Counted from the first letter of the stretch, positions 31,777 through 44,121 are shown. The stretch: 64,000 bases of DNA from Gymnopus androsaceus JB14 (GCA_009733575.1 ML769592.1:58288-122287), one strand, 5' to 3'. Numbers and translations are program-made. The notes: a model not told the origin generated them from the sequence alone.

Positions 31777-32640
31777 TGTGCACTGGGTCATTTTCCCTTT
31801 AGCACACCCAGGACATATTTCTTTATCCTGGAATATTTATCTTAGGAAAACCACATGTTGCCTCTAATGCATGTTGCAGCACATCCTTAAAAGGGTGGCC
31901 AAAGCAACAATGCCAAGTGTCATAATCCAAGGTTTTCTTAGGAAGCATCATTTTTTAAAATGGTTTTGGCCTATAGAGCCATATTTATTTTTTAACAACA
32001 TATTATGTAGATTTTTTCGGCTCAGGTATGATATATCTGAGTCAGGGACACTCAAATACTTGTTACAAAAAAATTCCAGGGTCAAGTAGTGCTCTGCAAG
32101 CAAAAATATCACATGTTTTGCTTCTGGGTCTGTTTTGCTTCCAGGTTTGCTTCTGTACTTATTAAAAAAAACAATACTTAAATTAGTGCTCTCGAAGAGA
32201 AGCTTGCCCAAAGATTGAATTTGTACCGTAGCGGATTTTCTTTGCACAGAATCCCTTAGTAAAAGGCGAGGGGATTTTTTGTTTGTAGAAAATCCTGGCA
32301 CTATAATCAGTGCATCGAGAAAGGTCCTGACAGGATTAGGATTGTAGACAGGTTACAAGTGCACATGTGCAGATGGGCGCTTGTCACACCTCACGCTAAG
32401 TGAGTTCTTCAATTGACTTACATTGCTTTTATACTGCAGATCCTAACGCTTGTGCGTAGGAAACCAACGTTCCTAAACAGCCATGACTTTACAATCTCCA
32501 AAAGTCATTGGCTCTCTCGCAAAATGCAAGATTGAGGAGGCTCAAGTCATTGTAAGTTGGATTCAACTTTACAAGAACAACGGTACTGATACAACACAAA
32601 TTCACAATATCTCATTCACTTTGGGAGCACAGATTTACTA

Positions 32641-32894
32641 CTGTATAATTACGACCTAAAGCTCCCGTAACCATAACACGGTCCCTGGGAACTTGGTCAT
32701 TTTGAAAATCGTAACACATAACAGGGTTCAAGGAACTTTGAATTTTGCAAAATAGTAACTCAAAATTCCAAAAAATTGCGCCAAAATGCCCAAATAACAC
32801 CAGAAAAATTTTCCGTAATGCTAATTTTTGGCCTGAGAACTCTACTTTTTGAAGTTCTCACCGTACCCAGGCACTTTAGGTTGTAATTATACAG
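32641..32894. mobile_element. TA-flanked MITE (Tc1/mariner-type), copy 2
   Basis: Same ends as 23943-24206 (CTGTATAATTACGACC / CTGTATAATTACAACC), TA on both sides, 254 bp. It differs by an internal deletion near the right end. Copied with its host segment. Confidence 0.82.
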
Positions 32895-33436
32895 TAAACC
32901 TGATCAACAGAATTATGCAGAGATTACAGAATGAATAGTACAGGACAGCGCAAAACTTGAGTCCAAATGATGAAATGAGATTGCTATGAGCCAGCTTGCC
33001 AGTGACTAGTGTTGCTGAGCCAAGCCGCCAGCTGCATTATGATTTATCCATCCAGCTTGCAATGGCTTATGAGCAATAATGAAGAAAAGAGCAAAGGTCA
33101 ATGATCCCAAGGTGCTCTGAGGTACTCTAGAGCCCTCATTGAATCTCCCTACCACCAGAGCGGTGAGACAAACATGCTCATCAATGAGCAAAACGCCGTC
33201 GACATCGTCAAGGGACCAATTAGCACCCATCATGTCAAACTTTACATTTTAATAGCGACGAGCGCGAAAGTGATCCATTTCAAGTTCTTTCACCATGTAC
33301 ATAGTGGAGAGGTAGATACAGTACCATCTAAACCCACCATTCCTTCTCTGGCAAGGTTTTTTTTGTACGGGCTTCAGATGGCTTGGCTAGAGATTTTCAA
33401 GCCGAGCCGTGGCACCCAACGGCACCACTGGCACTA

Positions 33437-33540
33437 GTGGTGACCGGCCCTCTAGAGGATCGGTATAATTCGTAAATCCTTGTAAGGATTCTCGAATTTA
33501 TTCCGACATCCTCTAGAAGGCACTGCTTTAGGCATAGCTA
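33437..33540. mobile_element. TAGCT-family palindromic MITE, copy 4
   Basis: Counterpart of 24739-24842 in the second segment copy, one base changed in the right CCTCTAGAGG palindrome (now CCTCTAGAAGG). Confidence 0.65.
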
Positions 33541-33972
33541 TGAGCACAAGTTGTGATGTTGTAAAGTAAATCATCACTTACATAGTGTCCTCTGATACTT
33601 TCCGAAAATGAGATGAGTGCAGGCGCGAGTGCGCTAGCACTGTGTTACTCCAGGGCGTAGGAGTAGTTTAGATTTGGACAATGAGGATGAATTAAAAACT
33701 CACCTCATAGGTAACCTGATTCTGATCCACTGGCAAACACCTTCTGATATTACCCTTTGAGTCCTTATTCAAAGGATCATCCAGCTTCGCACTAACACAT
33801 CAATATTCTGTAATATATCGTCCACTTTCGAAATTATTGAGCGCTCATTGGGGTAGTCTGTATAGTCGAATGAATGTACTGCAATCCCGAAACTGATCCT
33901 CTGAGATTGATAATGGGCGTTTCAGCGTGTACGGCACAAAACGTCAGTGGATGCAATAGGCCAGTTGTTGTC

Positions 33973-34240
33973 TCAAAGCAAGCAGGCACCGTGCCCTTTG
34001 GGCGAAGTGAAATGAACATCCACCCAGTTGCACATGCTGGGGAGGTCGATTTCCATATTTAGACAATTAAACTCTAGATGACAGTCGATCGACACCTTGA
34101 ACTCCTTACACACTCATGCCGATCGACTGTCTAGAGTTTGATTTTCTATATATGTAAATCAACCTCCCCAACATGTGGCAACTGAGTGAATATCATTTCC
34201 CTTCGCCCCAAGGGCACACTCCTGGAAGCATGCTTGCTTT
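33973..34240. repeat. Long imperfect inverted repeat upstream of the CHAT start, copy 2
   Basis: Same hairpin as 25273-25540, ending about 140 bp before the CHAT start codon. Substitutions between the two copies fall in both arms. Confidence 0.8.
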
Positions 34241-34382
34241 TAAAAGCGGATGGGTGTTTTGACCAGTGCTTTCTATCATCTCCATAACTTCCAGTCTGCT
34301 AATGCCCCATCCAATTACTATTGTATGCACGCTGTTCAGTCGTGCAATTGATATCATCTGTGTTTACTTGAGTTGCTCACCG

Positions 34383-37300
34383 ATGCTTCTTGTTGAACCT
34401 CTCGAAACAGGAGATGATATCACCCATTCAAATAAAGCTTCTCCACCGAATGTTGACATTGCTGTTCCTGCTGTAAGCTCTGCTATCGCATGATCCATTC
34501 TAACTATATCTTTGATCGCAGGAAATGGGGGTTATACCAAGTACTACCGTCCAGGAACCAGCAAATGCCGCCGTAACAGAGAGCGGAACAGACAACTCTG
34601 TAGACGGTCAGGAAACGGAGGTCATACCAAGTACTACAGTCCTCAACAAAGTCCCTTCACCAACAAGTGCCACTGTTACAATTGGTAGAGGGAGCTTCAA
34701 TACTGTAGACGAACAGTTGCGAGATATAATTCTTGCGGGTGTGTTTTATTACTTGATTCCAATTGTGTTCTGATAATCATTCAAAATTAGATGAAGATGT
34801 ACCTGAATGGACTCTCAAAGTACGGGTTCCAATAAACCTCCCATCATCCGAACTACCCACTGCACTTGACAACTTTGGTCAATTTATGGTTGCCCAGATG
34901 AGGGAGCAGCCAGTCCCCAGTGCAGATTCAGTGATGACTGCCATACTCGTTTATAAAGAAATTCTCCTACATCCTTCCACCAATGCCTCTCAGCATCTTG
35001 GAGCACTATGGAATCTAAGTGCTCTCTATCAGAATTACTTCCATTGTTCGAGGCAGGCACGCAACTTGGAAAAGAGCGTACAGTTTTTGTGGGAGTACAC
35101 GAGTATCTCAGGAGCTGGGAAGGAAGATAAAATTCTTCATATTCGAAACCTCGCTGTCAGCATGGTCAGACCTGGGTGTTTTGAAACCCATGCACCAGAG
35201 TACTTGGATCAAGCAATCATCTTATACTCAGAGGTACTGACATTTCTGAAAGAGCGTTTTTATACAGTGTTGGAGTCCGCCTCTTCCAAAGATCTCTCTT
35301 CCCTAAGTCCCACTGAAACTGTTGGTGCAATGGCAGATTCAGCTACCGATCCAGCTTACACGCTTGATGAGCTAGCTTACTGCCATAAACAACAGTTCAG
35401 CATATACCGCAAAGTTGAAGACATTGATGCATGTATTCAACTTATTCATGAGCACATGGGTATCTGCAATCGTTGCAAAACGCAGAACGTAGAGTGTCGA
35501 CATGTATGGGGAAATCTTGCTGATGCCTACACCCATTGCTTTACAGAGCTCAGAATCAAGGGGGATCTCGATGAAGCTATTCGCCTGTTTCAACAGTGTT
35601 TGAATGGCTGGAGGGATGATTCATCTGTAGATGCGCAAGGCCAACAGTGGCACGCGAACCTTGCCAATGTTCTCACCATACGCTTCACCTTGCTACTCGA
35701 TCGAGGTGACCTCGATGAGGCTATAAAAATTGGGAGAGAAGCATTGTCAATTTTTAAGCCTGGCGACAAACATTATAACGCTTCTCGGTATCACCTCGGA
35801 AGCTCATTAATGATTCGTTTCAATTTCTTTGGGCTAGATGAAGACCTGGAAGAAAGCATCGATAGATACTGAAGCCTTGGCGCATCATATGCTGGCCAGA
35901 ATTTAGCTTCTGCACTTGAACAACGATTCAAAAAGGATGGGAATCCAAATGACTGGAATGAGTCTTTGGAGTTGCTCATGCAGGAGCTAGACAGTCGCAA
36001 GCCGGGACACCCTCTTCGTCCTGGCACATTGTCACAAATTGCTATGCTCTATATTATGCAGGGTGCACCAGAGTACAATCTATTCAAAGCACTGGAATAT
36101 AGATTGGAAGCTCTTAAAGATAATAATGCCACTCCTCAGTCACGATTAGGCAATAGTGCTTGGATGTTTAACCATATCCAAGATATCAAAACTCTAGATG
36201 ATTCCACACGTACCCTGTTCATTGAAGTACTTGTTGCTACAATGCGTCTATTACCACTTGCCGCGAGCTTTAGCATGAATGCTGATTCTCGCCTTAATGT
36301 ACTTCGCAGGGAAGATGAAGTCGTTGTACAAGCTGCCTCCCAAGCTCTCCTCCTCAATCAAACAAGTCTAGCTCTTGAGTTGGTGGAGGAAGGACGTGCC
36401 ATCTTTTGTACACAGGCACTGCGTTTACGCTCCAGGTTTGAAACTGTCCCCGAACCCCTTCGCTCTCATCTTGTTCAGCAAGCTCACAGCTGGAAAGAGG
36501 CAGTTTTACCCAGATCAACTCCCTCAGTACCAAAGCCCAGATTGATGCGCATGCTGCATATATGCGGCATTTAGATAAGGAATTCAATGAATCGCTTGAA
36601 GAACTGGTCAAAATTCCAGGTTTCGAGCGATTCATGTTGAGCAGAACTTCAACAGAGCTTTTGAAAGCTGCCAAACAAGGCTCTGTTGTTGTTCTCATTG
36701 GGACTGAAGCATCTTGCGATGCTATACTCGTTAGCCAGGAAGGTTCCATTGAGCGGCTCAGTTTGTCTGTCACACCTCGGCAGCTAGACCGTTTGGCACA
36801 ATCACTCGGATTCGCGTCTCAACAAGCCAGAAATGATTACTTGAAGTTGCACGAAACACAGAAAAATGAACAAGTCACGGATCGGAATGTCCCCAGGCAG
36901 GAAGAAAGAAAGTCACGTATTTATAGGAAGGGTGGTGGAGATGGAACAGAAGAGCTACTAAGATTTCTTTGGAAAGAAGTCGTGAAGCCAGTAATAAATG
37001 CACTGAAACTGCAGGTCAGACTCTCATCTAAGCTAAATGTACCATGCTTATACTTCAAATCTAAATTAGCGGTCGGAAGGATTTGCTCGTCCTCGTCTCT
37101 GGTGGTGCCCTACAGGGTCCTTTTCATTTGTTCCTATTCATGCTGCTGGTGAGTTTAGGGACGGAGGTGAATGTTGTTCAGACTATGTAGTCTCGTCTTA
37201 TGCACCCACTCTTCGGTCTTTGATTGATTCAAGACACTCACTCCAAAGAATAGCTCGAAATGACATGCGTCTTCTACTAGCCGCTGTACCAAAAGGTTAC

Positions 37301-37940
37301 ATAGGCAACATCTTACCAAGTACTGACGAGGAGGTTAAGGTCATTGGTAAATGGATTCCTCCAAGCGCTATAGTACCGCTGTCTTCCTCAGAGGATGTTG
37401 ACTTGCCTCGTGACGGCGTTACTATGCAAACGATGCTCGATAACATACCGAAGGCCACAATCCTTCACTTGGCCTGCCATGGCACCCAAGATACAACTAA
37501 CCCACTCGAGAGTGGCTTCATCATGAGAGACAAGCTTCTCACTATATCTCAGCTCATGTCTCTTTCCCATCCTAATGCATTCCTGGCCTTCTTAAGCGCA
37601 TGCGAGACGGCAAAGGGTGACAAAAACCAGCCTGATCAAACAGTTCACCTTGCAGCTGCAATGCTGTTTGCTGGATTCAAGAGCATTGTCGCGACGATGT
37701 GGTACGTAATTCACACTTACAAACACTTATTGAATTTGATATCATCTTCATTCTAGGTCAATGAATGACCAAGATGGACCTACGGTGGCAGATGCAGTTT
37801 ATGGTCAACTCTTCGCTGGGGACTCAGAGTATCTGAACCCGAATGATATCCCTTATGCCGTAGATGCTGCAGTACTAAAGCTCAAGCAAGCTGGCATCCC
37901 GCCTGTGCGATGGGCACCCTACATTCACATTGGCATTTGA
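34383..37940 (+). pseudogene. TPR-CHAT domain protein (caspase-like fold), two lesions
   Basis: CHAT domains are clan-CD (caspase/separase-like) proteases; in Agaricomycetes they follow TPR arrays and are thought to act in regulated proteolysis or cell death. The start MLLVEPLETGDDITHSN (34383; an in-frame ATG at 34266 is less likely) is spliced to an Asp/Ser-rich stretch, then by a ~51-nt intron to DEDVPEWTLKVRVPINLPSS. TPR-like helices (LGALWNLSALYQNYF, WGNLADAYTHCFTELRIKGD, WHANLANVLTIRFTLLLDRG) follow, then LWWCPTGSFSFVPIHAAGEF, typical of fungal CHAT proteins. The catalytic pair is intact: His in LHLACHGTQD and Cys in FLSACETAKGD. Ends YIHIGI. Lesions: an in-frame TGA at 35870-35872 (both sides align) and a one-base loss near 36488. 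Its 5' end exists in two more copies, both carrying copia. Confidence 0.88.
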
Positions 37941-37989
37941 ACTCCGGTAGGATATACAATGATCCATGAATAGTTTATAGAGGTACAAC

Positions 37990-39011
37990 TTACATATTCA
38001 TGTGTTGCTCAGAGCAAATGCCATTGACTACCGTAGCTCTATATCCAAAGATCCTATGTAGAAAATTCCCAGTCCATTCTCCACCTAGATGGAAAAGCGA
38101 TTGAGTGGAGGGAAGTTCTTCGACCGGACGAGTCCTACTTTGTAAACTTGTGTCCCACTTCCGATAAAATGAGCGTGAGTCGCGACTTCGGTACAGTAAA
38201 TAATCACTTACATAGTGTCCTCTGATACTGGGAATCAATGACCACAGGTGCGAGTGCGCTAGGTAAGGCTATACTAAACCACGGATCCTCATGATCTCGG
38301 GAAGAATCTTCCTGGTAGACGTGGGACTCGGGTAGCTCCAACTCTGAACGATAACCGTGCGGCCGCAGACGTACGCTGAGTTGGCGTAATGAAGGGAGGT
38401 GCGAGAGAGAATCAAGTTCCACTGGCAGGCGAACTGGTAACTCGAGTAGCAAATTTGAGTCTTCTGGAGCAACACAAGTGAAACTAATCAGAGAAATTTC
38501 ACTGTTGAAGCTTTCAAGATATGGAAGAAGGAAAGACGCCACATCGAGTATATTGTAGCGGGAGACAAGCTGAGCGAATTCAGTACGATTGCATTGCATA
38601 GCCTTTTGATATCCTACGATTCCTAGTATATCTTCAAAGTCACCAGTAAGCAACTGAAATCGGGAGTCAAACATGATAACAACTTGGATTCCCGGAGAGA
38701 GATTGCAAGAGAGCCGAAAGGAAAGTTTCGCTTGGATCTGACCGACCAGGGCTGTCGGATGAGATCTTTTCGAGCAGGTAGTCTGAAGGGTTAGGTGCTT
38801 CAGTGATTCAAGACAGCTGGACACAAAGCTCTAGTGATGCAACGTCGAAATATGCAGGCGCAATACCGCCTGGAGAGTTTTGGGAAGACGAAACCAGTCG
38901 GAATGCGTCGCCGAATGGCGCTAAGGTCGCTTTAGAGAGCCACCGTGTTCGAAGACGATCATCGCAATCGTTCTTGCTTCTTCTGATAATATCGACCCAG
39001 AAAGGACACAT
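37990..39011 (-). pseudogene. F-box/LRR-like gene fragment, frame-broken
   Basis: Reads right to left: FWVDIIRRSKNDCDDRLRTR, then SPGGIAPAYFDVASLELCV, a one-base break near 38815, then SSCLESLKHLTLQTTC, GDFEDILGIVGYQK, LPYLESFNSEISLISFTC and LDSLSHLPSLRQLSVRLRPH, a typical leucine-rich body of basidiomycete F-box-like proteins. The 3' part has a donor-like GTAAGT at about 38210, and a further frame (37990-38200) may be its last exon. No initial F-box helix was found upstream. The sequence 38203-38262 recurs in both copies of the segment at 24870-24940 and about 33570-33640. Convergent with the CHAT gene. Confidence 0.6.
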
Positions 39012-39195
39012 TTGACTCCTTGGTTGTATGATAAAGGTAGGAAAATAATGTTTACGCCCTCTGCGTAAGGCTCACAGCTGCTGCAGCAAGCTCCGGTTTC
39101 TAAAATAACGTACAAGTTGAAGTTCGCTGGCGCCCACGCGCGCGCTTTGGTCAGCGCCAAATTCACTTTGACTCTTGCCTCTTTCCCTCATCACA

Positions 39196-41987
39196 ATGGA
39201 CGGTCGCGCTCCTCGGTAAGATTCAATGATTCCCCAATTATTTGCACTATTCTAATGGCCTTCCAGAATCAAAAACCGCGCACCGGCCGCGATCCAGGTA
39301 CGTCCAAGCTCGCTTCTTCTCTTCAAATTCTAGCTAACCAAGTTGTAGATCACCGCTGAACAACTTCTGAGAGAGGTGCCTTTGCCAATTATCGTCTCAT
39401 CAGTTCATACTGAACTTCTTCCTAGGCCCAAGAACGTCAAGAAAGTGCCTTCCGGGCTCCCAAGCAACGAGTCGAAGACTTTGAAGAACTTAATGAATAC
39501 CGAGGAAGGAAGCGAAAAGAATTCGAGGAACGTATCAGGAGAACAAGAGGAAGCATGTGCGTTGCTATTAACTTTTTAATTCCATTCATATGCTCACATA
39601 GATATTAGAAAAGAATGGCTACAGTACGCCAACTGGGAGGTACGCAAGCACTGGTTCGCTTTGGTCTTGTCAGACTTTGAACGATTCTCCAGGCTTCGCA
39701 AAATGAATTTGCGCGTTCTCCGCTCCGTCTATGAACGTGCTCTAGACGTCGACCCTCGAAGTATCCAACTATGGCTCAGTTATACAGAAATGGAACTCAA
39801 AAACCGTAATGTTCAGCATTCCCGCAATCTTTTTGATCGAGCCGTAACTTTGCTACCTCGAGTCGACCAGCTGTGGTACAAGTATGTCTACCTCGAAGAG
39901 CTCTTGCAAAACGTTCCTGGTGCACGACAGGTGTTCGAGCGTTGGATGCAGTGGGAGCCCGATGACAAGGCATGGCAGGCGTATATCAAAATGGAGGAGC
40001 GGTATGGTGAGATGGATCGAGCGAGTGCGATATATGAGAGGTGGATCGCTGTGCGTCCAGATCCGAGAGTGTGGGTCAAGTGGGGAAAATTCGAGGAGGA
40101 ACGGCAGAGACTGGACAAAGCTCGAGAAGTTTTCCAGACTGCCTTGGACTTTTACGGTGATGATGAGGAACAGGTGGAGAAAGCTCAGGCTGTCTTCAGT
40201 GCGTTTGCGAAGATGGAGACACGGTTGAAGGAATATGAGCGCGCGAGAGTCATCTACAAGGTATGTTGCATCTCTCTTTTTCGCTTTCGTATTGCTTACA
40301 CTGCTACAGTTTGCACTAGCACGGATACCTCGATCTAAATCTGCCGGATTGTACGCGTCCTACACAAAGTTCGAGAAGCAATTTGGCACTCGGACGACGC
40401 TGGAGACGACGGTTTTGGGCAAACGACGAATCCAATACGAGGAGGAGCTTTCGCACGACGGTAGAAATTATGATGTTTGGTTCGACTATGCTCGACTGGA
40501 AGAGGGTGCTTTTAGGGACCTTCGGGGCGAGGGAGCCACGGCAGACGAAGAGGAAGCTGCAATGGGACGGGTAAGGGAAGTTTATGAGCGAGCTGTAGCT
40601 CAGGTCCCTCCTGGAGGAGAAAAGCGCCATTGGAGAAGATACATCTTTTTATGGTTAGATTATGCGCTTTTTGAGGAGATCGAAACCAAGGTATGTGTTT
40701 GTTCATTTTCACTTTACCGCTGTTCAACGACCACATAGGACTATGAACGGGCCCGTCAAATATACCAAACCGCAGTAACCCTTGTTCCTCACAAAACTTT
40801 CACCTTTGCCAAACTCTGGATCATGTTCGCAAGGTTCGAAGTCAGACGTCTAGATCTTCCAGCAGCAAGAAAGATCCTGGGATCTGCGATTGGCCTGTGT
40901 CCCAAAGAGAAACTCTTCAAGGGCTACATTGAACTAGAGACGGATGTGCGTATCTCATGTTGTATATGTTCGAATATCTCACTGATTTTATCTATCATTA
41001 GCTACGTGAGTTTGACCGCGTCCGAAAACTCTACGAAAAATATCTCGAGGTTCGTTTCCTTTCCATCCCGCGTTCACATCGAAGCTCACTTAACCCTAGT
41101 TCGACCCCGCCAATGCCTCCGCTTGGATCAAATACGCCGAAATTGAATCCCAGCTGGAAGACTTTGCTCGTACTCGTGCAATATTCGAGCTCGGAATCTC
41201 CCAACCGACTCTTTCCATGCCAGAGCTTCTTTGGAAGGCGTATATTGACTTTGAAATCGAGGAAGGCGAGCGAGATACCGCTAGATCTCTATATCGAGCG
41301 GCTCATCTCTCTCAGCGGACACGTCAAAGTATGGATATCGATATGCTCTATTCGAAGCAGAGCCGATTGCTCTTCCTCGGGCTATGCGAGAAGAAGAGGA
41401 AGAGGAGGACGAGGAGGCTGAGCAAAGAATGGTTGCTGGGGACCCCGACCGTGCCAGGCAGGTGTTTGATCGTGCGTATAAGGAGTTGAAGAAAAAGGGC
41501 TTTGAAAGACGAGGTATGTGTTGATGATATCTTTTCTATTGTTTGTTTCTCTTGTATTGACAGTGTCCTTTAGCGTGTCGCTCTTCTCGAAGTATGGAAA
41601 ACCTTCGAGGAGACTCATGGTACTTCGACGACGCCGCCAAAGTAAACCGCTATGATGCCGATTGTCAGCAAGAAGAGACACGTAGACCAAGAAACCGGTC
41701 AAATGGTTGAAGGTACGACAACATTTCTTTTTCTCCTTAGCTCAGTCCTCGTTTGCTAAAACCTTGCTTTCTTAGACTGGGAACTTGTCTTTGAGGATGA
41801 CGAACGCGAAAACAACCCAACGACATTCAAATTCCTACAGATGGCTCATGCCTGGAAAAACAACCGCAGCAAAGATGCTTCGAAATCCGTTTTAGCCTGC
41901 ATCTACTGCTACTGCTACTACATCGACGGCAAGCATGGAGATGAGGATGCTACTAGTGATGTGGCAAGCTCACATGGAGGAGACTAG
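39196..41987 (+). CDS. CLF1: Pre-mRNA-splicing factor CLF1/SYF3 (Crooked-neck, HAT repeats), with frame breaks
   Basis: Scaffold of the NineTeen complex, built of HAT repeats and needed for spliceosome activation. Starts [20 protein letters not shown] with two very short exons, then [20 protein letters not shown] and [15 protein letters not shown] repeats follow: [91 protein letters not shown] and [20 protein letters not shown]. The C-terminal block [20 protein letters not shown] with [11 protein letters not shown] is diagnostic. About ten short introns. Single-base surplus is needed to explain frame shifts near 39720, 41294 and 41340, and an in-frame TAA sits near 41640. In a normally essential single-copy gene, sequence error is a serious alternative to decay. 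The C terminus after AHAWK is uncertain. Confidence 0.85.
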
Positions 41988-43087
41988 GGTTATTCAAAAT
42001 GTATCCCATCATCGAGCGGATGTAGAGTATATATTTCTGTTGTAAACCAAAGAAAATCTCAGTCTCGTCTTCTTTCAAGTATTTTGGAAGCTACTAGGGC
42101 AGTTACGATCAGCTTCGACTCTTTCATATCAAGAGGTACTATAGCTAGTGTAGACGGTTTTCAAACTACCAAAAAAGCATATGGAATGTTGAATTCGCCG
42201 CCACAATCGTAAGCAACATCGTCTTGGAATAATTTAAAACGATGTAGCATGGGACCCAAGGGGGATCCGATCACTGAATTTCCGTTTCCGTCTGGTCCGT
42301 ATGCTCGTGTTGGTGTCAAGCGCTTAAAACTTTCAGAGTGAGAAACATTAATGTCGCCTTAACTTTCAGCTCACGACATCATTAAAAAATATGAGCTGGT
42401 ATGATTATTGAAGTATGCTCTACTGTATTTGAGAGTCTTTATTCAGAATTTCATTCGGAATTGAGAGAATCGCAAGCGAAGAACTAAATCTGATAGGGTT
42501 AGGATTACTTCAACACGTGCGCGCGCTTGCAATTTTTCCTCTTCCGTCTTCCAGTTGAGCTGCGACACTGTCGTGGCAGCGTTGTTCATCCTAGAGCGCT
42601 ACTTCCTGGGAGTTCAAGCTGCATCTGGCTCCTTGGTTCTTGAATCTCACTCCTTGAAAACCATTTACATTCACATTCGGGTTCAACACTCTGTATCTAA
42701 TTAGTTTAAATTTTCTTGTTATTAGTACAGAACCAGTCTAATATCACTTTTTCGGTCATTTGTACAATAGACAATGTGTGTCCGCAAGCTGGAGAAGTTA
42801 GAAACTAACTAGACACAAAGAAAAAGCTTGCGGAGAGCACTAGTAATCAGTATGACATGATGCATTTCCTTATTTGGGATCATCATCATCCTTGTGTTAA
42901 ACTTTCAGGGACGATTTCAGTAATTCTATTTTCGGATCCCCCTTGATGGGACCTGTTACCTGTCCGAATCTTTTCCTACTCTCATATTGTCATTGACATT
43001 GGCCAGAAGAACACGATCCTTCCCTAAAATGACCACTGCTCGAGCGTGAAGTTTCTTTTGGCACCATCATCTAGCAACGAGCTAACA
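41988..43087. other. Intergenic region, mostly a hAT-type MITE
   Basis: CLF1 3' flank, the 689-bp element at 42257-42945 with its target duplications, and about 130 bp of 5' flank of the glycosidase pseudogene. No gene seen. Confidence 0.7.
42257..42945. mobile_element. Non-autonomous hAT-type element, 689 bp, 8-bp TSD
   Basis: Perfect 14-bp terminal inverted repeats CAAGGGGGATCCGA (42257-42270 and 42932-42945), flanked by ATGGGACC on both sides (42249-42256 and 42946-42953). An 8-bp duplication with short TIRs is the hallmark of the hAT superfamily. No transposase frame inside. Confidence 0.9.
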
Positions 43088-43447
43088 TGTTGATCAAGAC
43101 TTTAGCCCTTGTTCTGGGCGCCAGCTCTCTAGCTTCAGCAGCCATTAATGCTTAGTACAAACACAAGTATGTTCACCTGATTTCACTTCCCGGGAAGTTT
43201 CAGACCTAATACACCTCGCAAAAGCACTCCTTCCCTTCTCATTTGCTCCTCTGCCGCTGGGTAGCGTAAAAGTGAATGGGTGGCTTCAGGCAGAGCTCGA
43301 GATGGAAGGCAATGGCCTTGCCGGTCATATACATGACTTTGACCCCGACATCACAGAAGGGACTTGGATTGGAGGGGACTATCCTTCATACTCTGACCTT
43401 AACGAAGCAATCCCTTACTGGTTCAACGCACTCGTTCCTTTAGCATA

Positions 43448-43675
43448 CTGTATAATTACAACCAATAGTTCCCGATAACCATAACACCGGCCCTGGGAAC
43501 TTGGTCATTTTGGAAATCATAACGCATAACGGGGGCCAATTTTTCGGTGCCCTTGCCTATTATGGTAAGTTTTTCCGCGCTTGCCGCTATACCATGTATA
43601 GTAAGAGAACTTATACTTTTTTGAAGTTCCTGCGTAACGCATGAAACCCAGGAACTATTGGTCATAATTATACAG
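43448..43675. mobile_element. TA-flanked MITE (Tc1/mariner-type), copy 3
   Basis: 228 bp, ends CTGTATAATTACAACCAATA and CTGTATAATTATGACCAATA, flanked by TA on both sides. Shares TCCCTGGGAACTTGGTCATT-type internal sequence (20-bp block also at about 24000) with the other two copies. Inserted in the glycosidase pseudogene between VPLAY and LDDELL. Confidence 0.85.
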
Positions 43676-44121
43676 TATACATTAGATGATGAACTTCTCA
43701 TGGTGCAGGTACACCAGATCGCTAGCTCTATCATTGCCAACCAACTTGATGATGGATGGATTGGACCCGAAACAGACCCTAACACGCGTACATTCTGGGC
43801 CCGCTATCCAGTTTCATTGGGATTCATGAATCTTGTCAATGCTAATTCAACCTGAGAGGAACCTGTGGTGAACATGTTTGGCAAGTTTATGGAATACTTA
43901 TACTACTTACATGCTTGTCAGCCTACAGAACAACTACACGGACTATTGGTATCTGGAAGATGATGAGCTGCAGCCGGAAGACTTTACACAGTGGGGCCCT
44001 GTTGAACCCAAAGTGAGCAGTGACACCCTCCTGTAGGCCAATGTGATGCGTGACTGAACTTTTGGTCAAAACAGTACAGTATGCCAAATAAGTAAAAAAG
44101 GAGTATTTCATGAAATCTGTT

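Larger units (their letters stand above)
31778..34382. repeat. Duplicated segment, copy 2, contiguous with the CHAT gene
   Basis: Colinear with 23080-25681 and containing the same sub-elements. Homology to copy 1 starts at GTGCACTGGGTC, within a base or two of the solo LTR's right target duplication at 23079. An 11-bp stretch of the MITE is missing here, and a few substitutions show modest divergence. Confidence 0.85.
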
